Origin: Chlorops oryzae
Taxonomy: Eukaryota > Arthropoda > Insecta > Diptera > Chloropidae
DNA length: 64,000 nt
Reading direction: 5' to 3'
Assembly (NCBI GenBank): GCA_020466095.1
Contig: CM035809.1
Location: 27,281,063-27,345,062 of the forward strand
Shown: positions 23,438 to 34,524 of the stretch, in pieces
Position numbering within the stretch: the first letter of the stretch is position 1
Layout of the letters: each line of letters starts with the position of its first letter
Notes under the pieces: model-generated
The model's database searches: none
What the model was told of the DNA's origin: nothing
Seen by the model: only the letters and a program-made list of their open reading frames with translations
Position numbers and translations under genes: made by a program

Positions 23438-25978
23438 ATAAGAGCCCTTCGAAGACCAAGAAGTTGGTAAAAATTATATGAATTCCGAAGACCGTCCAGA
23501 ATACAAATGAAGGATAATTTTCACTGTAATTCTTGGGTTACTTTGGACTCTTCAAAAGTCTTTACATCGATATTTTGAAGCTCTGATTAAAATTCCTTAA
23601 GGCTCTGAGTCCCAAAAACAACAAAATTTGTAAATTCTGCATGGAATTTCGATCGGTTTTAATTCCGATTTCGACAGCTATCGGATTCTGTGACACCCTT
23701 GAAAGTCTTGGTTAAACTTTAAGTCAGGCTTATGACAACGGTCATGTGAAGACCAAGCCGACAACCCTAAAGGTCATTGAATCTCTCAGTGAAGAGATAA
23801 GACTTTTGAACTCATAAGATGAAGGCAAAAATTTCGCGATTTATTCCAGTGGATATTAATTTCCATTCTTCAATGGATTTGATGATTTATTTATTTTTTT
23901 AAATATTTTTTTGTTTCTTTTATTTTCTCGCGTTAGTCTTCCTTTGTTTTCAATTCACTTTTCTTCACACTTTTCTATGCGTTCTTTTCGAAAAACGTTT
24001 TCCAGACACGCAGACCGACCGACCGACCCACCGCTGGAACGTGACAAACAACGGCAAAACGTGACGTTAGGTTGAAGACAGCATTGCGTGCACGGCCCAA
24101 AAGACAATGTCGGACGGGGGTACCGTGCGGATTGCAATAAAACGCAAAAAAAAAAAATTGTAATAAAAAACAAGAAAACAAATCAAAATCGGAAAATAAG
24201 TTCAATGGCGGATACGAGTGAAAAAGAACGGCTGGATGGCTATCCCAACTGGATAGCATGATGACCGTAGCGTGTCAACGAAACCGGCATCAAAATTTGC
24301 CATGCAACATGCACACGCATGCAACAAAGACAACAACCACAAAACGGAAAAAACGATAATAAAAAAAAAAAAAAAAAACACTTTCAAAACAACAAAAGAA
24401 TGCAGATTCTTTAGAATATTGCGCGTCCAAGTGACAATGGCGCCCGAAATGTCAACATTCTTCATACGAAAAAAAAATATGATCAAAATTCACCGTCGGC
24501 AAAATCGCATGCGAAATTTTATTGCATGCAATTGAAAAAATTGTCGCAAGAAGGATATATGAAGAGCTTACACTTTTCTTTACAATTCTCTTCTATTTTT
24601 TTTTCTTCAGTAATTTTTTTTTTTTTTGAAATTTTTAAACTTTTTTCCTTCGTTTTGTTTTTATTTTCGTTTTCGTTTGGAGCTCGACTTTGCGTGACTG
24701 AGTGCGTTTTTGAATGCGCGACACGACGAACGCGACACAGAATAAACGCAATTGACAAAACGTCAAAACGGAACGGAACGCAACGGAAAGCAACGCAACG
24801 CAAAGCGGCAACGGTACCACACGACACAAAAGCAACACGACAACCGCTTGACGAAACAAAACGATCTCTTTGAGAATCCAACAAGAACTGAAAAATTGGG
24901 GAAAACCTGTCCTGTTCGAATGCCACAAGGCAGCATTATTTCGCTCTCTTGCAGCTGTAGTGTGTTGTACATTGGCCAAAAAAGAAGAAGGAGAAAAAAA
25001 CAAACCGAAACTAACAGCCGAAAAAAAAGCGCTTAGAATGCACACTACTACCTACTCATTAACTTTCCAGTGAGAGCGCGCAATCTGCACTACGCGTTGT
25101 CAGTAGTCCTGGCAACACGCTCGAATGCATGCACCGTACACACACTTGCGATCAGACTTCTGCGAGAGAATTTTCTTTCATCGCTTCCATGGGTGCGCGA
25201 GTGTGTCTCTGTGTATGTGTGTGTGTGTGTGTGCCGCTTGTAGGAGAAACCTTGGAAGTGCTTTTTACCTGCAGTTTGTTTCTTCTCATTCATGAGTTAG
25301 AGCGAGACGAATAGTGTTTCGCTGGTCATAAAGTATGCAGCGTTTCAATTTCAATTCGTTTCGCTTTATTTATTGAGTGCTGGCATAATGCTTAGAGCCA
25401 ATCAGCATTTAGCTCGCTCTTTGATGTAATTTAAAGCAACAACAAAGTTAACATTAACTTTATAGCGCTTTTTCGTTCTGGCTGAGGGAAATAAAGCTGA
25501 AAGTGGGCGTGTTTTTATGAATTTTTTTTTGTTTGTTTTTGGTTTTTATTATGTCTCGTTTTGAAGCTGTTAATGCGCTTTTAAGGCATTTTATTTTATT
25601 ATTTTCTATTATTGCCTTTTAAAATATGGCTTAATATGCGCTTGCAATTTCATGTCGGCGTTCAGTGGCGTCGATTAAATGCATTGCATGCATTTTTTAT
25701 GGATATATATTTTTTTATTTTATTGCTATTTAAGCGCTCTTTTAAGTCCCGCTAATTGTCGCTTTAAATTTTTAATATTTTCCTTTATAATCAATTGCAA
25801 TATAGAATGCATATTTAAATAACGTGTATCTTCTCCCCCCAACGCAATTTCCCCCCTGTCTTGAGCAGACCTGCACACAGTCGGCAGAGATACACATTGG
25901 TCTTGAGTCACCATCTTTTCTTTAATCCCATAATAACGAAATTAGACGATAGGTACGATTTTATGCTGACTTTATAGG
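23438..25978. other. Non-coding DNA with CpG-richer stretch
   Basis: 23990-25150 is richer in CG and has many overlapping short frames on both strands, none with a known domain; A/T runs and AACG/CAACG-rich DNA (about 24760-24850) account for them. A GACC repeat lies near 24015-24030 and a GT repeat at about 25207-25234. The patch may be a gene-proximal region or enhancer. Nothing is identified at 25320-25978. Confidence 0.35.
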
Positions 25979-25980
25979 TA

Positions 25981-27129
25981 CACATATGGTCAAAATAATA
26001 ACTACCTACCTACACCAAACATATACTTTTTTGTGCAACATAATCTCTATAGGTATATGTATATAAAAATGAGATCTTTGTTTGGTTTTACGCATATAAA
26101 TATGGCTCGGAATTGGAATATGTAAAAAAAATGAAAAAAAAATCCAAAAAAAATATTTCAAAAAATTTTAAAAAAATGCAAAAATTCAAAATATTCCAAA
26201 AAAATTCAAACAAAAATGCAAAAAATTCAAAATATTCAAAAAATACACAGTCAAAATTTCAAAATTAGTTCGATCCGTTTGCTATCAATAAAGTCAAATT
26301 TAATAGATTTGATATTGTAAAACTAAAAGTTCATTTAGATATTTAATTTTCTCATCTTATTTTCAAAAAATTTATTAGACATATGGGGTACCAAATTAAA
26401 GGAAATCAATCCAGCATTTTGAGTAAAATAAAAAATTTGGGTGTTAATAGGACCTTTTTCATACCAAAATGGCTCTCAAAGTCAAAAAATATTTTTAAAA
26501 TTTTAAAATTTTGACTTTGAAGGCTCAAATACCCTTGAAGGTGCAATAAAGTGTAAGACTATTTTATACGCCTAGAAAGGTCTGACAATTCTCTATCGAA
26601 CTTCAATAAAATTTTTATCTTGGATTCAAACGTTGAGGTGTGAAATTTTTTTTTTCTGAAACAACTGCAAATATCTTTCTTTCCCTTATAACTCCTCAGG
26701 GGTGCATTTTGGACCTCCCCTGCCATACGATTTTTTGTTAGTTCTGAGCTCCTCTATCAGCTCCCGACAAACACCCTGTAGTATAACTAAAAAAATTGAA
26801 AATCAAGCTGGTTATACAGGTAACATTAGGAAAACATTATAGATATCTGTCAACTATCTCATTAAAAATTTTTTAATTTCACTTTTTTGTTAGATCTATT
26901 GGATGTACTTATTATTTTGTCCATACTTTTTTTTTGTTAATTTCAGACTTTTTCATTAAAGTGGATCCCAATTTTTATTTTAAAATAATGTAAAACATAT
27001 TTTTTTTAATGAAATATATTGTAAGAATGATAAATGCATGCACATTTTCTCAAAACTTAAAAGGATTTATTGCCTGAGCTCTCATTAGAATATTATATAA
27101 GGTTGTACTTATTATTTTGGCCATATGTG
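25981..27129. mobile_element. Tc1-like non-autonomous element, 1149 bp
   Basis: Left end CACATATGGTCAAAATAAT and right end ATTATTTTGGCCATATGTG are inverted repeats of about 21 bp with one mismatch, between TA at 25979-25980 and 27130-27131. The word ATGGTCAAAAT close to the tip resembles termini of Bari/Tc1-type transposons. No transposase frame or DDE motif is recognised. The interior contains the segment also found at 4027-4100 and a second internal TTATTATTTTGTCCATAC at about 26909, so it may have been patched together or hit by further insertions. Confidence 0.75.
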
Positions 27130-27131
27130 TA

Positions 27132-27660
27132 TGCTCCCCAACTAAATCGCTTATCGCCCTCGTGTATTCTTCCTATTTTTTCTACTCTTCCGACGCTTGC
27201 GCTTGCGCTAACGTTAACGCCGACGCCAGACGTCGCGACGTCACTAATTAATTATGGTTGTAATTAAAAATTTTTCAAGCTTAACTTTTATTAGTTATCT
27301 TTGCATTTGCATCTTTCGCGCTATAAATCACGCATCAGTAGCCCGGCTACATAGTAACGTCGCATTAGCTTAGTTTGCATTAGGTTACGCTGCGCCAGCG
27401 ATACGCTGAGCAAGATTGTTCAGGTTCGTGTTTTTTTTTTTTTTTTTTGCCTTTATTTGTAAGCATATGAAATGTGCACTTTGTACATTTACAGGAAGGT
27501 ATATAAATTTGATTATTGCTCTTTCGCCATTGCTGGTCGTAGAGTGGGTGATGCAAAAGGCCTTTCAACGGGGGATTTTTTTTATTATTTCGGGTCCATT
27601 TTATACAGGGAAAAGGTGAAGATGGAAATAAAATAGCAGAGAGTATAGAGTATGGAAAAT
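27132..27660. other. Non-coding DNA, partly CG-rich
   Basis: 27175-27420 is CG-richer, with GACGCCAGACGTCGCGACGT palindromic words. A T run of about 20 lies at 27429-27449. No gene is recognised. Confidence 0.35.
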
Positions 27661-28440
27661 TTCGGTAACGTGAACAGATCTTCCAAAAATTTGTTCACTC
27701 TATGCAGACTCTATTCAATTTATTTATTAAACCAAATAAAGCAAATTAAACAACCAAAAATGGAGTCTCGATAGTATGAACAACCTCGGTAACGTGAACA
27801 GATCTTGCAAAAATTTGTTCACTCTATGCAGACTCTACTCAATTTATTTATTAAACTAAATAAAGCAAATTAAACAACCAAAAATGGAGTCTCGATAGTA
27901 TGAACAACCTCGGTAACGTGAACAGATCTTGCAAAAATTATTTCACTCTATGCAGACTATATTGAATTTAGTTATTAAACCAAATAAAGCAAATTAAACA
28001 AGCAAAAATGGAGCCTCGCTAGTGGGAACAACCTCGGTAACGTGAACAGATCTTCGAAAAATTTGTTCACTCTATGCAGATTCTACTCTATTTATATATT
28101 AAACCAAATAAAGCAAATTAAACAAGCCAAAAATTGAGTCTCGATAGTATGAACAACCTCGGTAACGTGAACAGATCTTCCAAAAATTTGTTGACTCTAT
28201 GCAGACTCCACTGAATTTAGTTATTGAAACAAATAAAGCAAATTAAACAAGCAAAAATGGAGTCTCGATAGAATGAACAACCTCGGTAACGTGAACAGAT
28301 CTTCGAAAAATTTGTTCACTCTATGCAGACTCCACTGAATTTAGTTATTGAAACAAATAAAGCAAATTAAACATGCAAAAATTGAGTCTCGATAGTGTGA
28401 ACAACCTCGGTAATATAAAAAGGTCTTGCAAAAATTGGTT
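27661..28440 (+). repeat. Tandem array, 124-bp unit, about 6.3 copies
   Basis: The word GGTAACGTGAACAGATC starts at 27664, 27788, 27912, 28036, 28161 and 28285, and a decayed form at 28409; spacing is 124-125 bp. Each unit also has TCACTCTATGCAGACTC, an AATAAAGCAAATTAAACA block and GGAGTCTCGATAG. Divergence between units is low. No relation to another repeat in the window is seen. Confidence 0.95.
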
Positions 28441-29086
28441 TACTATACCCAGAGCCAACAGTATTTGTAGGTATTTTTATTTATTTCAAATACGAGAAGC
28501 TTCATATTTTCAATTAAAAAAAACACCCTGTATCCTTTCTAACGATTCTATCGCCATTCCGCACACCCTCATGCCCTCTCTTTCTCTCTCCTTTCATTTC
28601 TATGTACATACTTATCGCCGGAATATATGGAATTTCAATTACCATGTTTTTAACGTCAACTCACATTTCCGTTTCTCGAACAACAACAAAATGAGAGATG
28701 TTATCGCTGTTATATTGTTGCCGAGCCAGTTGTTCTTACCGTTATCAGCGTGCATTCACAATGGCCGCCATCTCTGCATTGTTTGTGGTTGTTATTGTTA
28801 CATTATTTGTTTATTTAGAAAATATGTGTATGGATTTTGTTGTTGTTCTTGCTGTTTAAGCGCTCGTTCTTTCGGTTTAATATTATTTTTTATTTACTTA
28901 TTTATTTTTTTTTGTGCTCATATTTGTTTGCTTTGCTATTGGGGGTAGAGCTTCTGTTTGGACATTAATTTTAATTGCAGCTCTGTGTACTCGTTTGAGG
29001 GCGTTTTTTTGAGGGCTATCAATCAAAACGCGAAAAGCCACTGAATTGGTTTAGAAAGAGTTTTTCAAAGAAATTTCTACAAAGTT

Positions 29087-29121
<35 letters not shown>

Positions 29122-29153
29122 AAAGAGGTTTTGGATAGGAAATGTTGAAAATA
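28441..29153. other. Non-coding DNA with long poly-T
   Basis: TTG repeats and T-rich DNA dominate. An almost pure run of 29 T lies at about 29091-29119, directly left of the mariner insertion. The 191-codon frame 28373-28948 begins inside the tandem array and ends in T-rich DNA; it has no known domain and is not accepted. Confidence 0.4.
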
Positions 29154-30441
29154 TTAGGTGTAGTAAAAAGAAATCCATTATTTTTGCATTAAATTGAGGG
29201 CTTTATTTAAGATAGTTAGAATGACCCGATTTAGGTCAAATATGCGCCGTTTTGTTCGATAACTTGTTGCCATTTTAAAGGTAATTTCATTATGCCTCTC
29301 TCATAGAAGCCCTCGTTCCTATTAGCAAAAAATTGAGACAGTCGAATTTCAGAAGCCTCTCTTGAAGCGAATGTTTCACCAGCAAAATTGTTCGCCATGG
29401 ACAGGAACAGATGGTAATCACTTGGTGCCAGGTCCGGACTATAAGGTGGATGCAGAAGAACCTCCCAAGCAAACTCCCGGAGCTTCTGGCGGGTCACTAT
29501 CGATGTGTGTGGCCTGGCGTTGTCCTGATGGAACACAATTCCTCTCCTATTGGCCAAATCTGGCCGCTTATGGGCGATTGCTTCCTTCAGACGGTCCAAT
29601 TGTTGACAGTAGAGTTCCGAGTTAAGAGTTTTGCCGTATGGGAGCAGCTCATAGTAGATAATTCCCTGCCAATCCCACCAAACACACAGCAAAACCTTCC
29701 TGGCCGTCAATCCTGGCTTGGCCACCGTTTCCGCCGGTTCACCGTGTTTCGACCACGACCGTTTTCGCTTGACGTTGTCGTAAGTGACCCACTTTTCATC
29801 ACCAGTCACCAACCGCTCCAGAAATGGGTCGATTTTGTTGCGGTTCAGCAGCGATTCGCAGATGGAAACTCGGTCTATGAGGTTTTTTTGCGTTAACTCG
29901 TGTGGCACCCATATATCGAGCTTCTTTGTGTATCCAGCCTTATTCAAATGGTTCCAAACGGTTTTTTGTGCAATCTTTAGCTCTTTTGCAATCGAAACAG
30001 TGCTAACATGACGGTCGGACTCGATAATTTCCATGATTTTATCGACATTTTCGACAATTGGCCTTCCAGTGCGTGGTGCATCCTTGACATCGAAGTTACC
30101 GGAACGGAATCGACGAAACCAAAATTGCGCATGATTGGCTGTTACAGTATCAGGTCCATAAACGCTATTCACATTTTCAGCCGCCTGGCTTGCGTTTTCT
30201 CCCTTATCGAAGAAAAACTGTAAAATGTAGTGAATTTTCTCTTTGCTGATGTCCATCTTTGACAAGCTCTCAAACAAAACTGAATCAATCAATCAAAAAA
30301 GTGTCAAAGAAGCTTTTTTAGTAGGAACTGTCATCTTTCTAATGCCCCCTAGCGGAACACGATCGGACTTATACAACGCGAGATGCAGATAAATAACGCC
30401 ATCTATTGGAAAAATAATGGATTTCTTTTTACTACACCTAA
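29154..30441 (-). mobile_element. Complete mariner transposon, 1288 bp
   Basis: Perfect 32-bp terminal inverted repeats (29154-29185 and 30410-30441, starting TTAGGTGTAGTAAAAAG) are flanked by the TA target duplication (29152-29153 and 30442-30443). The only gene is the transposase on the minus strand at 29231-30292. Both ends, the target duplication and the reading frame are intact, so the copy looks young and possibly able to move. It may also mobilise related short elements, but none of the MITEs in this window shares its termini. Confidence 0.97.
29231..30292 (-). CDS. Mariner transposase, full length
   Basis: This protein cuts and pastes mariner DNA at TA sites and acts in the nucleus. 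The frame has 353 codons from the first Met. The Met at residue 13 (30256, MDISKEK) gives 341 residues, closer to the usual length of about 345, and is the likelier start. An N-terminal helix-turn-helix region spans about residues 15-115, with the linker RTGRP at 75-79. WVPHEL is at 128-133. The catalytic triad is complete: Asp165 in TGDEKW, Asp257 in HQDNARPH and Asp292 in YSPDLAPSDYH, with 34 residues between the last two (D34D, the mariner signature). There are no stops or frameshifts. The protein lies entirely within perfect inverted repeats. The subfamily is not assigned; the sequence looks nearer to cecropia-type than irritans-type members. Confidence 0.97.
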   Translation of the reverse strand: MIDSVLFESLSKMDISKEKIHYILQFFFDKGENASQAAENVNSVYGPDTVTANHAQFWFRRFRSGNFDVKDAPRTGRPIVENVDKIMEIIESDRHVSTVSIAKELKIAQKTVWNHLNKAGYTKKLDIWVPHELTQKNLIDRVSICESLLNRNKIDPFLERLVTGDEKWVTYDNVKRKRSWSKHGEPAETVAKPGLTARKVLLCVWWDWQGIIYYELLPYGKTLNSELYCQQLDRLKEAIAHKRPDLANRRGIVFHQDNARPHTSIVTRQKLREFAWEVLLHPPYSPDLAPSDYHLFLSMANNFAGETFASREASEIRLSQFFANRNEGFYERGIMKLPLKWQQVIEQNGAYLT

Positions 30442-30443
30442 TA

Positions 30444-30699
30444 TTATTCCAAAATGTTCGAACTCTTGAAAGGAATTTCCTCAAAAAGGAGATCCTTTTG
30501 AATGTATAGAAAAATATAGGCCTTACAGGTGCTTTTTTGGGATTCAAACACCCTGCGAAATAGCACAGAATATATCTTTAGAGAGATCTTTAAGTCTCTC
30601 CTTCATATTTTAGACATTTCTTTCTTAATTTTTCGAACATGCAAAGTCTTCAAAACGGAGATCCTTTAGGAATAGGAGCAAAAAAGATGCTAAAGGACA
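30444..30699. other. Non-coding DNA
   Basis: A short stretch between the mariner element and the GGATATCCGG repeats. It holds nothing recognised. Confidence 0.3.
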
Positions 30700-30707
30700 T
30701 GATTTTC

Positions 30708-31530
30708 ATACCTATGAAAGAGTTGCAACGGATATCCGGCCCCTATCCGGTATCCGGATAAGTTTCCGGCTGCCGGATAACTCTCATTAAACATTTTCAC
30801 CAAGGCTTTAAAACCGAGAAATTTATAATAATAAAAATGAACTATCCCGTAACCGGATATCTGGCCTAGCAGCCAACCGGATATCCGGTATTCGGCCGGA
30901 TACGCTATCCATTGCAACACTAATATTTAGGACGCCTCTCTCCCTAATTTATTTGAAATAACTTAAATTTTTCATACCTATGAAAGAGTTGCAACGGATA
31001 TCCGGCTCCTATCCGGTATCCGGATAATTTTCCGGCTGCCGGATAAACTCTGATTAAACATTTTCACTATGGCTTTAAAACCGAAAAATATATAATAAAA
31101 AAAATTAACTATCATGCAGCCGGATATCCGGCAATCTGGCCTAGCAGCCAGCCGGATATCCGGAATGCGGCATCAGGCCGGATACACTATCCGTTGCAAC
31201 ACTAATATTTAGGACGCCTCTCTCTACAATTTATTTGAAATAACTTATTTTTTTCATAACTATGAAAGAGTTGCAACGGATATCCGGCCCCTATCCGTTA
31301 TCCGGATAAGTTTCCGGCTGCCGGATAAACTCTCATTAAACATTTTCACCATGGCTTTAAAACCGAAAAATATATAATAAAAAATTAACTATCATGCAGC
31401 CGGATATCCGGAAATCTGGCCTAGCAGCCATCCGGATATCCGGAATACGGCATCAGGCCGGATACACTATCCGTTGCAACACTAATATTTAGGACGCCTC
31501 TCTCCACAATTTTTTTTAAATAACTTCAAA
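30708..31530 (+). repeat. Three tandem copies of a 266-282 bp GGATATCCGG repeat
   Basis: GAGTTGCAACGGATATCCGG starts at 30720, 30986 and 31268. Each unit contains a cluster of CCGGATA/TATCCGG words on both sides of an AT-rich centre and ends with CGGATAC-CTATCC-TTGCAACACTAAT. Each unit is therefore an imperfect palindrome whose ends are TTGCAACGGATA and TATCCGTTGCAA. It may be a triplicated foldback MITE. No coding potential. Confidence 0.9.
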
Positions 31531-31557
31531 TTTTTACCTTTGTTCCATATCCCTAAA

Positions 31558-31721
31558 CAGTGGCGCACGCTGGGGGTATTTTGAGGGGTTCAAACATCCC
31601 CCAAAAGGCAAGAAATCATAGAGAACTACCAGAAATATGTCTCGATACAAAGATTTGTAACAATTTCCTAAAATTTTTAGGTTAAAACCTCTTTTGAAAT
31701 AATTTTCTGCCTACGCCCCTG
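31558..31721. mobile_element. hAT-like MITE relic, 164 bp
   Basis: The left end CAGTGGCGCACGCTGGGGG and the right end CTGCCTACGCCCCTG are imperfect inverted repeats of the CAG-GGCG type seen several times in this window. No clear 8-bp duplication remains, so the copy is old or its boundaries are off by a few bases. Confidence 0.55.
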
Positions 31722-33062
31722 TCCATAAGATGAAAAAATAAGAATTTTACCAACGAACATTCAAAATTGGGCTCTTCACAGAAAAACTCACCGAGAAGTA
31801 GTTATCCTTACAACACCTGCCTCAACCTTCCTTCCAGTGATCCCACACTTTAGCACTTGATTTGAATATTTAATAAAAGGGGAAAAGAGAAGATGAGCCA
31901 CCATTTTTATAGCATTCAACAGTCATCTACTTCATCATCCGCCTAGCTTTTCTTTACCTTGTCAAAACCGCTTTGAGTGCCTCCATCGAGAAGAAGAAAA
32001 AACGATGGAAATAAAGCATAAGAGTACCTCCCTCCCGCTGATATTGTTTGCATACTAAGCGAACTTATTGAGCCACGCTTTCATGCACACTGAGCATGAC
32101 TCATCCGGGCACAGGCGAAGGTGCACACAGGACTCCAGCATCCACAAGAGAAGCTGCGCTTCATTCGTTTTCTGCTGGAACGATGGGAGGGGGACGAGAT
32201 GCAAAGCGCTTTACTTTGGCATTTCTGCCAGTAGTCAAAAGAAAATCATTGCCTTGCCACTTGGCATTCAAAGCGAAGCTCGTCCCTCGCATCTGTCGTC
32301 GCCGTCGAAGTCTCCCCACCACGCTGTGCACCATTGGAAATGCCCGAGCGCCAATCGCAGTCGCCGCCGCCGCCGAAACGTCACTTTTCCTGAATTATGT
32401 AAAGAAGCGCGCAGCTCAAAAGTCAGCTTGATACAACGTATTGCCATACGGAGACGACATGCTTTAAGAGGAACACATGATTTTAGCTCCCAGGTCTTAA
32501 CTCCAAAACTCCGAACTCCTCAATACTCTGGCTGAAGTGCCTTGTGGAGATAAGCCATACAGAGGGACGGCGAGACGGGCAGACTGGGAGACGAAATAAA
32601 ACAACTCGAAAGGTTGCAATGCATTTTTGCACGCAATCTTCTGTTGACTTGACTTGTCTTTGGTTGTTGTTCTTGTTGTTGTTGTTTTCTTTTATGTACT
32701 TGCTTTGGTGTTTTCTTATAGTTCAAAAGACCCAGACGATTGGGTAAAGTGTCGCATAAAAGCTTTTGTTTACCTCTTTTTTCAAAGGGACCTCTATGAA
32801 TAAGACATTCAATCAATTCGAAATATTCGGCAAAGAAATTTTTTCAAATGGAATTTTTCGGCTGGACAAGTGTTGAATTTTCTAATAGTCGGTTCACACG
32901 GGAAATTTTTCTGAAGCTTCGAGTTCCTCTCATGGGTTTCATGAGTAAAAGAGGGTGATTTATTAAGCTTGGGAGAGTTTCTTGAAGGCTTTGACAAATC
33001 AGCTTCACTATTCGATAGTGTAAATCAGGCGCGTTCGGAGAAAATTATTTAGGGAGGGGTTC
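31722..33062. other. Non-coding DNA with CG-rich stretch
   Basis: 32080-32530 is CG-rich and carries two overlapping plus-strand frames (155 and 111 codons). They include a run from GCCGCC repeats (poly-Arg in one frame, poly-Ala in the other) and have no known domain, so neither is accepted, although a short exon cannot be excluded. A TTG repeat lies at about 32664-32688. A CAGGCGCGTTCGG end at about 33027 may be a hAT-like relic. Confidence 0.35.
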
Positions 33063-33064
33063 TA

Positions 33065-34447
33065 CACAGAAATATTTTTGTGCGTAAATACAACCAATTT
33101 TTTAATCAATATAACAAATTCGTTGTTAAAAATCAGCCTATCACACTTTTTGTTATATTAACAAATCGTTTAATTGGGACAATTACTCGAAGTATTAACA
33201 CTCAATAAATATTTTCAAACAACGTTTTGTAATATCAACAACCAAAGGTATTAATAAAAATCAACCAATAATTTTAAATAAATAAAAAAGGAAAAAATGC
33301 CTCATTTACATATTCCATAATAAAAATTTGAGTCTGCAAAGTCAGTTTACGGAAGATAGTTATACATTATAACATCATAAACATATGTGACATATATAAC
33401 TATATATGTCACTCAGGAGTCGTTTCTATTTTGGCTCTTTTCAACACGGTCTTGGGTACCCACCAAAATGAGAATTTTTCACTTAGGTATTCACCAAAAG
33501 TATTTCTCTCTCGCTCTTTTGTTGCTTGCCGAGTAACATCTCTTTCTAACCAGCGCGAAATGTCCCGCCCAAAATCTATGAGAGTGACATATATAGTAAT
33601 ATATGATATGTGAGCTAATTTTTGATTTTTTTGTCTCTTCTTGTATGTAGTGTTGAAACAAAATGAGTAAATACTACTTGATATCGAATACTTTTAGTCG
33701 ATACTGAGTATATTTTGTACTCAATAATTACCACCAAGTATTTTCGCGGTATCGATACTTTAATGTCAGTATTTACTCATAATATTTTCCTTGTATTAGT
33801 GCTGCAAATTGGAGTGGTTTTTCCCTTTTTGAGGGACTTTTTCGATTTCATTTCGAAATGGAAATTTCGTAAGCATTTTCCTAGGAAGGGAAAGTGATTT
33901 TTATAATTTATCTATAGGTTAATCCTAAACCAAATTATTGGCAGCACTGACAAAAAACAGTCATTCAAAAAGAAATATTTGATTTAAAACACTGAAGTAT
34001 TGTGTTACCTGTGTTATGATGTGTAAATACCAAGAATCATAAAAATTTGCTTAATCTTGAGCAAGTACTACCCAGTATCGATACCTACTTTTGGTTCGGT
34101 ATTTTAGTGGTATCGATACTTGATCTCGATACATTAAATGAGTACTAGTATCGATACTTTCATGGTATCGGACTTATATCTAAGTCCGCATAAAGCAAAT
34201 GAGAATTATAGAAAAATATTTATATGCACTTTCAAAAATTTCGAACAAAAGTTTTTTCAAGTGTTAATACTTTTGGTATTTAATACAACAAAATAATCAA
34301 CCAAATTGTTGTTCAAAATTTAATATTACGAACTTTTTCCGAATTTCGTGATTTGTTTGAAATTTTTAATTGGGACAATTAAAAAACCGTAGAATCGAGT
34401 TTAATAAACGCCATTAATGGGAATTTTTCGTAGCCAGTTTTTCTGTG
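33065..34447. mobile_element. TA-target MITE, CACAGAAA family (copy C), interrupted
   Basis: The ends CACAGAAATATTTTTGTG and CCAGTTTTTCTGTG lie between TA at 33063-33064 and 34448-34449. Without the 531-bp insertion at 33650-34180 it is about 850 bp and is the best-preserved copy. It contains the paired GTGACATATA words and CGTCTCTTCTTGTATG-like segments of copy A. No protein is encoded. Confidence 0.85.
33650..34180. mobile_element. Nested insertion in copy C, about 531 bp
   Basis: The flanking sequence TTGTATGTA/AGTCCGCATAAAGC is continuous in copy A at 11170-11190 but is split here. The insert is bounded by TA (33648-33649 and 34181-34182). It is rich in ATCGATACT and AGTATCGATA words in both directions, so it can fold. 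It has no open frame; the family is not recognised. Confidence 0.7.
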
Positions 34448-34524
34448 TAGGCATAACAGAATCATTTTTTCGTGCTCTTTTGGGATTCCTCACGATTCGG
34501 AGGGAGTTTGAAGCTCCCAAAAAA

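Noticed and set aside
27661..28440. CRISPR-like direct repeats
   Set aside because: The intervals between the conserved words are themselves repeated, so it is a plain satellite.
29290..29472. 60-codon minus frame overlapping the transposase
   Set aside because: Another frame of the same transposase sequence.
29362..30223. Plus-strand frames up to 161 codons
   Set aside because: Antisense shadows of the mariner transposase.
32068..32535. 155-codon plus frame
   Set aside because: CG-rich patch, poly-Arg from GCC repeats, an equally good overlapping frame, no known domain; an exon remains possible but is not supported.
33650..34180. Solo LTR
   Set aside because: No TG...CA ends and no 4-6 bp duplication; only TA flanks are seen.
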